Positions 30,299-37,218 of a stretch of 37,218 bases of DNA are shown here, piece by piece. The position numbers and the translations under genes are program-made. The stretch is from Paraburkholderia sp. C35 (GTDB lineage Bacteria > Pseudomonadota > Gammaproteobacteria > Burkholderiales > Burkholderiaceae). The notes under the pieces were generated by a model that was not told the origin of the DNA, searched no databases, and saw nothing but the letters and a program-made list of their open reading frames with translations. Where the stretch lies: contig NZ_QBUY01000094.1 in assembly GCF_003121405.1 (NCBI RefSeq), positions 1 to 37,218 of the forward strand, given 5' to 3'. Position 1 is the stretch's first letter; each line of letters starts with the position of its first letter.

Positions 30299-30326
30299 AA
30301 TGGCGATGCCACACGGCATCGCCATT
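30299..30326 (+). terminator. Hairpin terminator between acdS and the lipoprotein gene
   Basis: AATGGCGATGCC (30299-30310) pairs perfectly with GGCATCGCCATT (30315-30326) around a 4-base loop. On the minus strand it is followed by a T-rich stretch (TGTTTTGC), on the plus strand by TCG. It serves the convergent acdS and lipoprotein genes. Confidence 0.75.
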
Positions 30327-30384
30327 CGTCTCCTCGCATCAGCGCCGCCACACAGCGCAACGCCGATGCCCCGTTTTTCCAGCG

Positions 30385-31149
30385 TTATTTCACCAGGTCG
30401 GCCCACATCCATCCTTGCGCGACGCCGATCTGCGCAACCTGCTTTGCGACCGAATCGGCCAGTTTCTTCGCGTCGCTGGTGACGGTGTCGTTCTTGTGTT
30501 CCGAGCCGACATGCAGCGCGCCGCCAACGGCCGCCGACGTCGCGATATGTCCCGCTGCCGCACCGACACCCGCCGTTTCCGCCACGCCCGGCATGTGACC
30601 GCTATTGGCGTCGGCATCGAACGTCTGCACCAGTTGCGGCATGCCGCCCGCCGGCTTGTACAGCACCTGCACGTGCGCCGTCACTTCGCTCTTGCCTGCC
30701 CCAAGGCCGATCAGCGTGCGGCGGCGATGATTGCCGGCATCGATGGATGCCACCGCGCCTTCGACGATCAGCACGTTCTGGTCAGCGGGCGGCGGCGCGT
30801 CGGTGCGGATCGCATGCATGCCCATCTTCTGGAGTTTCGCGACGACTTCGTCCGTCAGCGCGTCGCTCGCGGCGACTGCCTCTTCAGTCTGCGAATTCTG
30901 CGACGAACCCGAGAAGCTCGCGCTCAGCTTGTGGATGAGGCCGCTGTTGTCGAGCTTCACCGTTTCAGGGTTGCTCGCGAACGTGTACACATAAACGTTC
31001 TGCGGATTGGCCTGCGTGAGCGTCGAATATTGGGCGGTGTTCGTGACGCTCGCGGCGGCGCAACCGCTCAGCAGCATGGCGCTGAATGCGAGTGCGGCGG
31101 AAGCGCTGCGGATGGTTTTGCCACGAACGGAATTGAGAGCTGCAAACAT
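30385..31149 (-). CDS. DUF4410-like outer-membrane lipoprotein
   Basis: A 254-residue lipoprotein precursor. The signal peptide runs MFAALNSVRGKTIRSASAALAFSAMLLSGC, with the lipobox LLSGC and C30 as the acylated residue. The mature part has alpha/beta segments (TLTQANPQNVYVYTFASN, ALTDEVVAKLQKMGMHAIRTD, NVLIVEGAVASIDAGNHRRRTLIGLGAG) typical of DUF4410 proteins, and a C-terminal helix (AKKLADSVAKQVAQIGVAQGWMW). I choose the ATG of MFAAL because AGGACT lies upstream; an ATG 18 bases earlier is also possible. Function unknown; the family is envelope-associated. Confidence 0.82.
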   Translation of the reverse strand: MFAALNSVRGKTIRSASAALAFSAMLLSGCAAASVTNTAQYSTLTQANPQNVYVYTFASNPETVKLDNSGLIHKLSASFSGSSQNSQTEEAVAASDALTDEVVAKLQKMGMHAIRTDAPPPADQNVLIVEGAVASIDAGNHRRRTLIGLGAGKSEVTAHVQVLYKPAGGMPQLVQTFDADANSGHMPGVAETAGVGAAAGHIATSAAVGGALHVGSEHKNDTVTSDAKKLADSVAKQVAQIGVAQGWMWADLVK

Positions 31150-31386
31150 GATGTGAAGTCCTGTCATCGGTCAGAAGATTAAGCAGATCGTCCGATGTTT
31201 TGCTTCACTCGAGGCTGCATCGGCGATGTCACGGTTGCGTGAATCGCCGGTGTGTTTTGTGTTGTTTTGCCGTTCAGCTCAGCACGCGGAACGCAGTATG
31301 GAAGAGCGTCCGTGCGCTGGCTATCGAGCAATTATGTCGACTCATGTCATGCGCACCAAAGCCTTATCCGGCGGGCGTTCCGGCGA

Positions 31387-33417
31387 TCAGCGCGAGTCCG
31401 TGACGGAGCTGTTGTAGACCGTTCCGCCGATCGTCACGTTCGACAGTGAAATCGCATTCACGTTGTACGCGTAGATCGGCCCCGGCGTGGTCGCGCTCGC
31501 CGTACCGTTGCAGACGGGCGTGCCGAGATTGCAGTTCGAGATCGTGACACCTGAGATAGGCGGAATGGTCGGCGCAGGCGTCGGACCGTTGTAGTCGAAC
31601 GCGACGGGCCCCTGCGCGACAATGGCCTGAAAGCACGATCCCGTCACGCCATTCAACGTCACGTTGCTCGCCGTCACGTTCGAGATGTGCACGTTCTGCA
31701 CCAGCGCGGGACGCGTGCGCACGGCGTCGTTGGCCGGCTGATAGTCGCAATCGAAGGTAATCAGGCCGCCCTGCGCCGCCGATGGATTGGCCGCCGACGC
31801 CGTCTCCACGCCGAGCGGCACGGTCGCATTGATCGGGCTGCCTGCCAGCATCGCGCTGCCATAGCCGCCGCCCGTGAGGTTGACGCCATTGGGCAGCGTG
31901 ACGTTGTCGACATAGAAGTTCTTCACATAGCCGCCGCGATTCATGTTCGTCTTGATGCGGATCGCGATGTTCAGGGGATTGGTCTGCCAGTTCTGGTTGA
32001 GCATCTGCAGATTGCGCGCGTAGATGTCCTGCACGCCGCCGCCCATTTCGCTGCCGAGCGTGATGCCGCCGTGACCGCTGTTCATCGTGCAATTCTGGAT
32101 GACGTGATTCTGCGCGGGACCGTAAGTGGTATCGAGCGCCTTGCCTGATTTGATCGCGATGCAGTCGTCACCCGTGTTGAACGTGACGCTGTCGCACAGC
32201 ACGTTGTTGCAGGCATCGGGATCGAAGCCATCATTGTTCGGACCGATGCTGTCCACCGTCACGCCGCGTATGACCACGTTCGCGCAGTCGGTCGGATGGT
32301 GCTGCCAGAACGGCGTGTTGTTGGTGCGGTAGTTCTCCATCAGCACGTTCGTGCAGCCGATGAACTCGACCATGCAGGACCGCAGATAGTGCCCGAGGCC
32401 GAAGATGCGCTGGGCAACGGGCACGCCCGCCTCCGAGAGCGCGGGCAGATAGTTCTGATCCTGCTGCCAGGGCGTGGCGGTGCTGGTCAACAGCGCATAG
32501 AGCGCATCCGATATGCCGGGCGCAGCCGTTCGCAGATCGACGTTGTTCGGGTTCGCATAGGCCTGCGAAGGTGTTGACGAACCGACGCAGCCATATGCGT
32601 TCTTCGTGCCTTTGTACGTCCACCAGCAGGTACTGGTACTGCCGCTGCCCGCGAACGGCGTCATTGCCTGGCCGTTGAGCACTGACGTCGAGTCTTCCCC
32701 CGTGATGGCGATGTTGGTCTGATTGCGCGCATAGATGGGCGCGCCGAAATTCAGGCAATCGTTTGCCTGCCAGCGGCTGTAATAGAGGTTGCCGTTGGCG
32801 CCGCACGCGACGGGGCCGTCCTTCGCGTAATCGGCGGGATTCGGGCTGAAATAGATCGTGCAGTTCGCGCTCAGATGGAAATTCACGTTGCTCTGCAGGA
32901 CGATCGGTCCTGCGCAATACCACGTGCCTGCCGGCACCACGACCCGCCCTCCGCCTGCCGCGCTGCACGCGGCAATGGCTGCGAGAACCGCCGGACGTGA
33001 ATCGACTGAACCAGGCGCGTGAGTCTGATCGGCGCCGGGACTCGTGGGAGACGATGCCGACGCGGCATACGGGTTCGTCGCCGCGATGACCGCGCATGGC
33101 TGCGCGCCATAACTCGGGACGGCGAAATCGACGGACGGGAACATCGACTGCGCGACCTTCTGCAGCGACGCAATGATCTGTTCCGCTGCGCCGTTGCTGC
33201 CCCAGATCGGGTCGATGGTGTTGTTGCTGATGGGTGCCGACGGATCGGCGTGACTGCCGCCGCAGCCAGGCAGCGCGCCGAGCAGCGTCGTGCCGGCAGC
33301 GGCACCCGCGAACGCGATGAAGGTGCGTCGCCGGGGTGACTGAAGGCCGTCGTCGCCTGTGTCGGATGGATTCGAGCCTGCCCTGCGCGCAGCACTATTC
33401 CTGTTGTGTGTCGTCAC
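31387..33417 (-). CDS. Tat-exported GH28 polygalacturonase-like lipoprotein
   Basis: About 676 residues from a GTG start with GGGAGA at good spacing; the longer frame upstream has no ribosome site. The N-terminus has a twin-arginine motif SPRRRTFIAFAGAAAG and a possible lipobox LPGC (C52), so it is probably exported folded and lipid-anchored. The right-handed beta-helix of GH28 follows with all catalytic motifs: N-N-D-G-F-D-P (GPNNDGFDP), G-D-D-C (NTGDDCIAIKSG), S-G-H-G-G (NSGHGGITLGSEM) and R-I-K (IRIKTNM). It would cleave pectin or a related polyuronide. It is divergent from the uronate transporter operon. Confidence 0.9.
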   Translation of the reverse strand: MTTHNRNSAARRAGSNPSDTGDDGLQSPRRRTFIAFAGAAAGTTLLGALPGCGGSHADPSAPISNNTIDPIWGSNGAAEQIIASLQKVAQSMFPSVDFAVPSYGAQPCAVIAATNPYAASASSPTSPGADQTHAPGSVDSRPAVLAAIAACSAAGGGRVVVPAGTWYCAGPIVLQSNVNFHLSANCTIYFSPNPADYAKDGPVACGANGNLYYSRWQANDCLNFGAPIYARNQTNIAITGEDSTSVLNGQAMTPFAGSGSTSTCWWTYKGTKNAYGCVGSSTPSQAYANPNNVDLRTAAPGISDALYALLTSTATPWQQDQNYLPALSEAGVPVAQRIFGLGHYLRSCMVEFIGCTNVLMENYRTNNTPFWQHHPTDCANVVIRGVTVDSIGPNNDGFDPDACNNVLCDSVTFNTGDDCIAIKSGKALDTTYGPAQNHVIQNCTMNSGHGGITLGSEMGGGVQDIYARNLQMLNQNWQTNPLNIAIRIKTNMNRGGYVKNFYVDNVTLPNGVNLTGGGYGSAMLAGSPINATVPLGVETASAANPSAAQGGLITFDCDYQPANDAVRTRPALVQNVHISNVTASNVTLNGVTGSCFQAIVAQGPVAFDYNGPTPAPTIPPISGVTISNCNLGTPVCNGTASATTPGPIYAYNVNAISLSNVTIGGTVYNSSVTDSR

Positions 33418-33896
33418 CGATGTCTCCCTGATGTCATGAGGATCGTTCGCGCGATCAAAGGATTCGGCTGGAGTCGATCGGGTCGCGCTACGAATATTGT
33501 TGTAATACAACTTGTCAGGTGTCAAGAGCAAAACAGGGAGGTTGTCGAATCTCAAAAGGCAGCGGCTTCGTTGCTCATATTGAGATATGGCAAGGCTCGT
33601 AGCGTTTTTCTTTACGTCGCGCTTAACCAGGGATGCCCCTAAGATCATCTATTATTTGCATGACAAGTATCAGCGAAAAAGTCACGATGTCTGACACGAA
33701 AAAAGCCGAGACGCGCCAGTTATCAAGGATGGATCGGCTGCGAATCTGCGAATACAAACCAGCCACCAGAACAGAAGCTGGCCTCGCAGCGCGGCGCGCG
33801 CTGCAGCAGTCACCGTCTTGCGCCCGCCCCTATACAGACTTATCCCGACGGCATCGCGAACTGCAAGCGACAGCCATCATCTGCAGGAGACACGCA
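33418..33896 (+). promoter_or_regulatory. Divergent control region of the pectin/uronate locus
   Basis: About 480 bases without a convincing gene between the GH28 gene and the transporter operon. It contains the palindrome at 33499-33511 and an AT-rich patch near 33640-33660. A frame runs through this region into the transporter gene but has no ribosome site and an atypical sequence, so I treat it as leader. Confidence 0.55.
33499..33511 (+). promoter_or_regulatory. Palindrome GTTGTAATACAAC, possible regulator site
   Basis: GTTGT-AAT-ACAAC is an inverted repeat 82 bases upstream of the GH28 GTG and in the divergent promoter region of the uronate genes. It resembles the half-site layout of GntR-family operators in general form. 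A regulator gene is not in the window. Confidence 0.5.
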
Positions 33897-35213
33897 GTGC
33901 TACGCCATACGATCAAAGGACTACGCTGGTGGATCATCGGGCTGATCATGCTCGGGACCGTGTTCAACTATCTCGCGCGCAGTTCGCTGTCCGTCGCCGC
34001 GCCGACACTCACTGAAAAGCTGCATATGACGACGCAGCAGTACTCGTATGTCGTCGCGGCATTCCAGGGCGCCTACACCGTAATGCAGCCCATTGCGGGC
34101 TATATCCTCGACTTCGTCGGGCTGAAGATCGGCTTTGCGATCTTCGCGATCGCCTGGGCCGCATCGAACATGTTGCACGGTCTCGCAACGGGCTGGACCT
34201 CGCTTGCGTTCTTCCGCGGCCTGCTCGGCATGAGCGAAGCGGCGATTTTTCCGGCCGGCATGAAAGCGATCAGCCAGTGGTTCCCGGCCAAAGAGCGGTC
34301 CATCGCTACGGGCTGGCTGAACACGGGCACATCGATTGGCGCGATGCTCGCACCGCCGCTCGTCGTGTACTGCATCCTGAGCTTCAACTGGCAGATGGCC
34401 TTCGTCATCACGGGCGGCTCGGCGCTGATCTGGGTCGCGCTGTGGCTCGTGTTCTTCCGCACGCCGGAAGAACACCCCAACCTGTCGGCTGACGAACGCC
34501 AGTACATCCAGGCCGGCCAGGAGCGCCGCGCGCAGAGCGGTGAAGCGCGTCCGTCGTGGCGTCACGTGCTGTCCACGCGCCGCTTCTGGGGCATCGCGAT
34601 TCCGCGTTTCCTCGCCGAACCCGCATGGCAGACGTTCAACTTCTGGATTCCGCTCTATCTGTTCACCGTGCGTCACATGAACCTGAAGGAGATCGCGCTG
34701 TTCGGCTGGATGCCGTTCCTCGCCGCGGATCTCGGCTGTCTGGTCGGCGGCTATCTTGCGCCGTTCTTCATGCGCCGCTTCAACGCATCGCTGATCAATT
34801 CGCGCAAGCTGGTCATCATCTGCGGCGCGGTGCTGATGGTTGGCCCCGCATGCATCGGCCTTGCGGCCAGCCCGTATGTCGCGATCGCGCTGTTCTGCAC
34901 GGGTGCGTTCGCCCACCAGACCATTTCAGGCGCATTGTTCACGCTCGCGTCCGACGTCTTCGGCCAGCATGAAGTCGGCACGGCGACGGGCTTTTCGGGT
35001 ATGTTCGGCTGGCTCGGCGGAATGATCTTCTCGTTGATCGTCGGCGCGTTGGCGGCTACTCTCGGCTATAACCCGCTGTTCGTCTGCCTGATGCTGTTCG
35101 ACGTGATCGGCGCGACTGTTGCGTGGAAGCTGATCACGCATGGCGATCCGTCAACGACTGCCCACGCGGCCTCGCCCGTGGCACTCGCCGAACGGCAGAC
35201 CTCGGGCCGCTGA
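33897..35213 (+). CDS. MFS transporter, hexuronate (ExuT/ACS) type
   Basis: A 438-residue carrier with about 12 membrane helices. I use the GTG at 33897, with GGAG upstream, rather than the long frame. It begins LRHTIKGLRWWIIGLIMLGTVFNYLARSSLSVAAPTL, the ACS-family start where the Arg after N-Y-L is conserved. Helix 4-5 motif GMSEAAIFPAGMKAISQWFPAKERSIATG, the loop segment R-T-P-E-E-H-P and the C-terminal half are those of galacturonate/glucuronate and related sugar-acid symporters. With the following uronate dehydrogenase gene, uptake of D-galacturonate or D-glucuronate with protons is the best guess. Confidence 0.9.
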   Translation: MLRHTIKGLRWWIIGLIMLGTVFNYLARSSLSVAAPTLTEKLHMTTQQYSYVVAAFQGAYTVMQPIAGYILDFVGLKIGFAIFAIAWAASNMLHGLATGWTSLAFFRGLLGMSEAAIFPAGMKAISQWFPAKERSIATGWLNTGTSIGAMLAPPLVVYCILSFNWQMAFVITGGSALIWVALWLVFFRTPEEHPNLSADERQYIQAGQERRAQSGEARPSWRHVLSTRRFWGIAIPRFLAEPAWQTFNFWIPLYLFTVRHMNLKEIALFGWMPFLAADLGCLVGGYLAPFFMRRFNASLINSRKLVIICGAVLMVGPACIGLAASPYVAIALFCTGAFAHQTISGALFTLASDVFGQHEVGTATGFSGMFGWLGGMIFSLIVGALAATLGYNPLFVCLMLFDVIGATVAWKLITHGDPSTTAHAASPVALAERQTSGR

Positions 35214-35261
35214 TTGGCTCCTGATTGTCTCGATACCTGCTTTCTGCCATAGGGTTTGATC

Positions 35262-36077
35262 ATGACGAAAAAAGTTGCGTTGAGCGGTGCCGGCGGTCAG
35301 CTTGGCCGCTTCCTGCGCGTCGCATTGAATGAACGCGGCGTGACGCTGCGCTCGGCAGCGGGTTCGCGCGCGCTGGAACCCCTGTTCGACGGCGAAGACG
35401 TCATGCATGGCGATCTGCGCGATCCCGCCGTGGTCGACCGGTTGATGCAAGGCATCGACGTGTTGATCCATATGGCAGGCACCAGCGTCGAACGGCCGCT
35501 GCCGGAAATCATCGAAAACAACCTGCGCGGGCTGGTCGAGGTGTACGAAGGCGCGCGGCGGCACGGCGTGGGCCGCATCATCTTCGCGAGCTCGAATCAC
35601 GCGATCGGCATGTACCCCGTCGAAGACAAGCTCGCACTCGACTGCGCTTTGCGGCCCGATGGTTTCTATGGCCTCAGCAAGGCTTGGGGCGAATCGCTTG
35701 CGCGCATGTATTGGGACAAGCATCGTATCGAGAGCGTCTGTATCCGCATTGGCAGTTGCATCGAAAAGCCAACCGAATTCCGGCACCTGAGCACCTGGCT
35801 GGGTCATGACGATTTCCTGCACCTGCTCGACCAATGCATCAACGTGCCGGACATTGGCTTCCAGGTTGTCTGGGGTGTGTCGAACAACACCCGCAGCTAT
35901 TGGGACAATTCGGCGGCTGCGCCGCTCGGCTATGCGCCGAAGCAGAACGCCGAAGACTACGCTGCCGACATCCTCGCGCAGCCGAATCCACTCGACCCTG
36001 TCGCCCAACGGTTCCAGGGCGGCGGCTTCGTGACTATCGATTACACGCCGCCCGACAAGCGCAACGTTCGGCGCTGA
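35262..36077 (+). CDS. udh: NAD-dependent uronate dehydrogenase
   Basis: A 271-residue extended short-chain dehydrogenase. The nucleotide site is GAGGQLG (9-15); catalytic Y136-x-x-x-K140 is in FYGLSKAWGES, and the S111 region is FASSNHAIGMYPVEDKLALD. Sequence and length match Udh enzymes of Pseudomonas and Agrobacterium, which oxidise D-galacturonate and D-glucuronate to the aldarolactones. ATG at 35262 has AGGG upstream; a TTG six bases earlier is less likely. It is the second gene of the uronate operon. Confidence 0.9.
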   Translation: MTKKVALSGAGGQLGRFLRVALNERGVTLRSAAGSRALEPLFDGEDVMHGDLRDPAVVDRLMQGIDVLIHMAGTSVERPLPEIIENNLRGLVEVYEGARRHGVGRIIFASSNHAIGMYPVEDKLALDCALRPDGFYGLSKAWGESLARMYWDKHRIESVCIRIGSCIEKPTEFRHLSTWLGHDDFLHLLDQCINVPDIGFQVVWGVSNNTRSYWDNSAAAPLGYAPKQNAEDYAADILAQPNPLDPVAQRFQGGGFVTIDYTPPDKRNVRR

Positions 36078-36142
36078 TTCATGCGCCGCCCGGCGCACTC
36101 TGTGTAGCACGTGCTTGCAGGTTCCCTTTCAAGGAGAACGCG

Positions 36143-36916
36143 GTGAAGCTTCCGGAGAATCCCTTCAAACGCGCGTTGCAGGCCGAGCATCAGCAGATCG
36201 GGCTGTGGTCGAGTCTGTCTAGCCACGTGTCGGTCGAAGTTCTGGCGGGCGCGGGCTTCGACTGGCTGCTGCTCGACATGGAGCACTCGCCCAACGAGCT
36301 CCCCATGGTGCATAGCCAGCTTCAGGCCTGCGCAGGCACATCGACGCATCCCATCGTGCGTCCGCCATGGAACGACATGGTGACGATCAAGCGCCTGCTC
36401 GACAGCGGTGCCCAGACGCTGCTGATTCCCTATGTCGAAACCGAAGACGAAGCACGCGACGCCGTGTCGTTCACGCGCTATCCGCCGGAAGGCGTGCGCG
36501 GTTATGCATCGACGGCGCGCGCGTCGGGTTTCGGACGCGTGAAGGACTATCCGCAGCTGTGCGCCAGCGAGCTATGCGTGCTCGTGCAGATCGAGAGCCG
36601 GCTTGGCTTGCAGAATCTGGAGCGGATTGCGGCTGTCGATGGTGTCGATGGCATTTTCGTTGGTCCGGGGGATCTGTCGGCAGCGCTCGGGCATGTGGGC
36701 GACGTCAAACATCCGGAGGTCCAGGCAGCCGTCGACGATGCCATCAAACGCATCGTCGCGGCTGGCAAGCCGCCAGGCATCCTGATCGGCGATGAAGCGC
36801 TGGCCCATCACTACATCGATCTTGGCTGTCTTTTTACGGCGGTTGGCTCCGATATTGGCGTGCTCGCGCGCAATGCCGAGCAGCTTGCCGCGAGGTTCAA
36901 GTCGAAGAGATCGTAG
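36143..36916 (+). CDS. HpcH/HpaI-family aldolase, probable keto-deoxyglucarate aldolase
   Basis: A 257-residue class II aldolase of the HpcH/HpaI family, started at a GTG with AAGGAGA upstream. Family motifs are visible: GFDWLLLDMEHSPNE (metal ligand region), HPIVRPPWND, SGAQTLLIPYVETEDEA, VRGYASTARASGFGR, CVLVQIESRLGLQNL (metal ligand Glu) and GIFVGPGDLSAALGH. In the context of Udh and a hexuronate transporter it probably acts like GarL, cleaving 5-keto-4-deoxy-D-glucarate to pyruvate and tartronate semialdehyde. The dehydratase and lactonase needed between are not in the window. Confidence 0.88.
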   Translation: MKLPENPFKRALQAEHQQIGLWSSLSSHVSVEVLAGAGFDWLLLDMEHSPNELPMVHSQLQACAGTSTHPIVRPPWNDMVTIKRLLDSGAQTLLIPYVETEDEARDAVSFTRYPPEGVRGYASTARASGFGRVKDYPQLCASELCVLVQIESRLGLQNLERIAAVDGVDGIFVGPGDLSAALGHVGDVKHPEVQAAVDDAIKRIVAAGKPPGILIGDEALAHHYIDLGCLFTAVGSDIGVLARNAEQLAARFKSKRS

Positions 36917-37022
36917 TGCGGCAGTTTGTCAGAAGCGAACCACATGCTGCGGGCTCCTAACCTGCCCGATCGCTTCATGCTGCGGGCGCTTTTCTCCACC
37001 AGCAAACGCCGCATCTGCATAA

Positions 37023-37050
37023 AAAAAGCGCCGCAATTGCGGCGCTTTTT
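37023..37050 (+). terminator. Strong bidirectional terminator
   Basis: The 28-base perfect palindrome with arms AAAAAGCGCCGCAA and TTGCGGCGCTTTTT ends both the uronate operon and the porin gene on the other strand. Confidence 0.93.
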
Positions 37051-37077
37051 GCTTCGACAGCGTCGATCTGAAAAACG

Positions 37078-37218
37078 TCAGAAGCGATGCACCATGCCAA
37101 CACCCACACCGACCATGCTGCGCGATGAAGAAGGCGTCGAGTTGAAGCCGTCGCCGATCGTCGCCGTTGCGTTGATGATGCTCTTGCCGTTGCTGCCGAG
37201 CGTCTGGCCGTTCGCGCG
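37078..37218 (-). CDS. Outer-membrane porin, C-terminal end (partial)
   Basis: The last 46 residues of a Gram-negative porin. The visible part reads SIINATATIGDGFN then SMVGVGVGMVHRF, where the final beta-strand ends in Phe as is typical for outer-membrane proteins assembled by BAM. The 5' part lies outside the window. It converges on the terminator at 37023-37050. Family assignment (OmpC-like betaproteobacterial porin) rests on this terminal strand. Confidence 0.85.
   Translation of the reverse strand, partial: RANGQTLGSNGKSIINATATIGDGFNSTPSSSRSMVGVGVGMVHRF

Noticed and set aside
33633..33896. N-terminal extension of the MFS transporter
   Set aside because: The extension is hydrophilic and Arg-rich, has no ribosome site, and the GTG at 33897 with GGAG upstream starts precisely at the family's usual N-terminus.

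Overview
The window looks like a contig end from a Burkholderiaceae plant- or soil-associated bacterium, most likely Paraburkholderia or a close relative. This is inferred from the high G+C of the chromosomal part, an acdR-acdS ACC deaminase pair, a galacturonate/pectin locus and a porin ending in Phe. Bases 1-45 are not genomic: they read as an Illumina Nextera i5 adapter, so genomic sequence starts at about 46.

Region 1 (about 709-19954) is a complete integrated mobile element of about 19.2 kb with visibly lower G+C than its flanks. It splits a metallo-beta-lactamase (MBL) fold hydrolase gene into a 3' part (46-718) and a 5' part (19945-20396). The 10-base core TCGTGCGACA occurs at both junctions, and joining the flanks across it restores the metal-binding motif SHDHYDHLD. 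The left, plus-strand arm carries a P4-type tyrosine integrase, three related small winged-helix/AlpA-like proteins, a 34-residue membrane peptide and two zinc-ribbon proteins. About 1 kb of non-coding DNA with strong dyads follows. The long minus-strand arm runs from about 18972 to 5799. It encodes a lambda-O-like replication initiator with iteron-like palindromes inside its own gene, a series of small unknown genes, a second TerS-like mini-protein, a tail tape-measure/lytic transglycosylase protein, a baseplate hub, a Gp138-type spike, TerS, TerL and further zinc-ribbon proteins. I find no portal, capsid, protease, sheath or tube gene between the two att sites. The element therefore has integration, replication, packaging and tail-tip functions but no recognisable head. 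It may be a satellite that borrows a helper's capsid, or a phage that has lost its head genes.

Region 2 (20426-25893) is chromosomal. A TetR regulator is divergent from the split MBL gene. A minus-strand operon encodes an acyl-CoA dehydrogenase-like protein, a NodS-like methyltransferase and a GT2 glycosyltransferase. Divergent from it is a Rieske/FAD oxidoreductase of the AIF type, followed by a tiny acidic protein.

Region 3 (26017-31149) holds a PAS-PAS hybrid histidine kinase with two receiver domains, the Lrp-type regulator AcdR, the divergent ACC deaminase AcdS (lowers plant ethylene), and a lipoprotein.

Region 4 (31387-37218) is a pectin/uronate locus. A Tat-exported GH28 polygalacturonase-like lipoprotein is divergent from an operon of a hexuronate-type MFS transporter, uronate dehydrogenase and an HpcH/HpaI aldolase. 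Together they would release galacturonate, import it, oxidise it to the aldarate and cleave the keto-deoxy product. A strong terminator and the 3' end of a porin gene close the window.
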